Assembly: GCA_964552035.1 (NCBI GenBank)
Contig: CAZKFN010000093.1
Location: 1-8,099, forward strand
Length of the DNA: 8,099 nucleotides
Reading direction: 5' to 3'
Source of the DNA: CAZKFN01 sp964552035
Lineage (GTDB): Bacteria; Bacteroidota; Bacteroidia; Flavobacteriales_E; Vicingaceae
Within the stretch, counting starts at the first letter, position 1, and every line of letters begins with the position of its first letter. Positions 7,046 through 8,099 of this stretch are shown piece after piece. Position numbers and translations under genes: made by a program. The notes under the pieces are model-generated. The model saw only the letters and a program-made list of their open reading frames with translations, was not told the origin of the DNA and ran no database searches.

Positions 7046-8041
7046 ATGAGTACTATTAATTTACCTTCTGTCTTAGCTTTTGAAAGAAAGATAGAACCAT
7101 CGGACGCTTTAATGTTTTCAGGTAATTGGGAAAATATTAAGGATGGAAATACTAATTGGGCTTCAATTTCTTTGTTTGAAAGAAGAAATAGGGCAGTTAA
7201 AAGCAATTTTGATGCTAAGGTACTTAAAGATGAAGAGAAACTTCAAAAAGAAATAACAGAGGCAAATTTGTCATGGGGAGATGATGCTGCATTAAATCAT
7301 GAACACGACACTCTTAAAGTAAGCTTTTCTATGCGTTTTTTATCTGGTCTTTCTAAGCCAAGTACATGNNNNNNNNNNAAACAAAAAGTTGAAGAATACT
7401 TGCAAAAAGACAGCAAGACTCTGGCTCAACGCTATGCATATAATATTGCAAATGGTCGATTTTTATGGCGTAATAGAATTGATGCGTCACAAATATGCGT
7501 TATAGTAAGCGGAAACATGCTACCCGAACCTTTGAAGTTTGATTCTTACGATTACCCGTTGTATACTACGTATAAGCAAGATGATGAAAAGCTTGCACAA
7601 TTAGCTAATACAATTCATCAGGGGCTAACTAGTTCTACAAGCATTGTTTTAACCATCGATGCTTTTGCTCAGTTGGGTAAGGGTCAAAGGGTTTGGCCTT
7701 CTCAGGAAATGGTCATGGGATTAAAAAAAGGAGATAAAAGCCGTTGGTTATTTTCTTTAAACAAGATAGCTGCAATTCATAGTGAAAAGATAGGAAATGC
7801 CATTCGCACTATTGACGATTGGTATGAGGGATTTGATGCCGAAATAAACTCACCCATTGCAATTGAGGCTTATGGATCAGTAACACAAAGAGGCATTGCT
7901 TATCGATCTAGTAAGACAGATTTTTTTACCTTACTAAAGAAATGGGTTAACTCAGAAACATTAACAGAACAAGATCAACATTTTGTAATAGCGATGCTAA
8001 TTCGTGGTGGAGTATTTGGGGAAAAAGAAGAGGGAAAATAA
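7046..8041 (+). CDS. csy3: Csy3 (Cas7f), crRNA backbone subunit of the Csy complex
   Basis: Csy3 is the Cas7-type protein of which about six copies polymerise along the crRNA spacer to form the body of the Csy surveillance complex. The reading frame translates to 331 residues, four of them unresolved because of 10 N at 7369-7378; the P. aeruginosa protein has about 342. Conserved blocks are VLAFERKIEPSDALM (9-23), DTLKVSFSMRFL before the gap, RFLWRNR (138-144), a WPSQE segment, IHSEKIGNAIRTIDDWY (from 244), AYGSVTQRGIAYR and the C-terminal VIAMLIRGGVFGEKEE. The frame is the same on both sides of the gap and both halves match the family, so this is one intact gene, not a frameshift. The codon before the N run begins TG, consistent with the Cys of the family's PSACN motif. 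csy4 starts two bases after the TAA. Confidence 0.95.
   Translation: MSTINLPSVLAFERKIEPSDALMFSGNWENIKDGNTNWASISLFERRNRAVKSNFDAKVLKDEEKLQKEITEANLSWGDDAALNHEHDTLKVSFSMRFLSGLSKPSTXXXXKQKVEEYLQKDSKTLAQRYAYNIANGRFLWRNRIDASQICVIVSGNMLPEPLKFDSYDYPLYTTYKQDDEKLAQLANTIHQGLTSSTSIVLTIDAFAQLGKGQRVWPSQEMVMGLKKGDKSRWLFSLNKIAAIHSEKIGNAIRTIDDWYEGFDAEINSPIAIEAYGSVTQRGIAYRSSKTDFFTLLKKWVNSETLTEQDQHFVIAMLIRGGVFGEKEEGK
7369..7378. other. Assembly gap of 10 N inside csy3
   Basis: Ten consecutive undetermined bases. The round number suggests a scaffolding placeholder rather than a measured length. Comparison with the remembered P. aeruginosa Csy3 suggests about nine residues missing after the Cys codon, where only three whole N codons are present, so the true gap may be near 28 bases. 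Confidence 0.95.
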
Positions 8042-8043
8042 CA

Positions 8044-8099
8044 ATGCGCTACTATCAAGAAATTACTCTTAGAGAAACGCCTGAGATTTCACCCTATTT
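8044..8099 (+). CDS. csy4: Csy4 (Cas6f) crRNA endoribonuclease, 5' fragment
   Basis: Only the first 18 full codons are in the window; the gene runs off the right edge. The translation begins MRYYQEITLRETPEIS, which fits the first beta strand of the Cas6f ferredoxin-like fold (compare HYLDIRLRPDPEF in P. aeruginosa Csy4). Position immediately after csy3, with a two-base gap and AGAGG at 8029-8033 as a ribosome binding site, agrees with this. Csy4 binds the hairpin of the I-F repeat, cuts at its 3' base and remains as the head of the Csy complex. The catalytic His and Ser lie outside the window, so activity cannot be judged. Confidence 0.85.
   Translation, partial: MRYYQEITLRETPEISPY

Noticed and set aside
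7021..7206. 61-codon open frame on the minus strand over the csy2/csy3 junction
   Set aside because: Antisense to the csy3 N-terminus, whose conserved VLAFERK block explains the sequence.
7369..7378. Frameshift or split of csy3 into two pieces at the N run
   Set aside because: Both sides read in the same frame and align to adjacent parts of one Csy3 protein; the break is an assembly gap.

Overview
The window is most of a type I-F (Ypest / I-F1) CRISPR-Cas operon. All genes are on the + strand in the canonical order cas1, cas2-3 fusion, csy1 (cas8f), csy2 (cas5f), csy3 (cas7f) and the first 56 bases of csy4 (cas6f). The recognisable members of this subtype are mostly Gammaproteobacteria. The DNA is clearly AT-rich (roughly one third G+C by eye), so a low-GC gammaproteobacterium is the best guess; the genus cannot be read from the sequence. 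A run of 10 N inside csy3 shows that this is a draft, scaffolded assembly.

Layout. Bases 1-213 carry no gene I can support. They hold a 14-bp perfect palindrome (60-73), a purine-rich tract with an orphan Shine-Dalgarno-like AAGGAG (145-150), a weak hairpin (165-190) and a good sigma70-like promoter (178-206) placed almost directly on the cas1 start codon. Then follow cas1 (214-1182), cas2-3 (1179-4496), csy1 (4489-6009), csy2 (6006-7034), csy3 (7046-8041, interrupted by the assembly gap) and csy4 (from 8044, cut by the window end). Neighbouring genes overlap by 4, 8 and 4 bases or are separated by only 11 and 2 bases, and no terminator or internal promoter is evident. The six genes look like one translationally coupled transcription unit.

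How they work together. Cas1 and the Cas2-3 fusion form the spacer-acquisition complex. Csy4 cuts the CRISPR transcript and stays on the 3' hairpin of each crRNA. About six Csy3 subunits coat the crRNA, and a Csy1-Csy2 heterodimer caps the 5' end and reads the PAM. The HD nuclease/helicase part of Cas2-3 is then recruited to degrade the target DNA. All key motifs visible in cas1 and cas2-3 are intact, so the system looks functional as far as the window goes. No CRISPR repeat is present; the array would be expected beyond csy4 or upstream of the window.

This is a known system, not a new one. The points worth a second look are the apparently leaderless cas1 start, the upstream palindrome that shares an 8-bp element with the cas1 promoter, a Csy1 with about 70 extra N-terminal residues and a substituted PAM-wedge lysine, a sharply G-rich patch in the Cas2 domain, and an assembly gap in csy3 that is probably longer than the 10 N shown.
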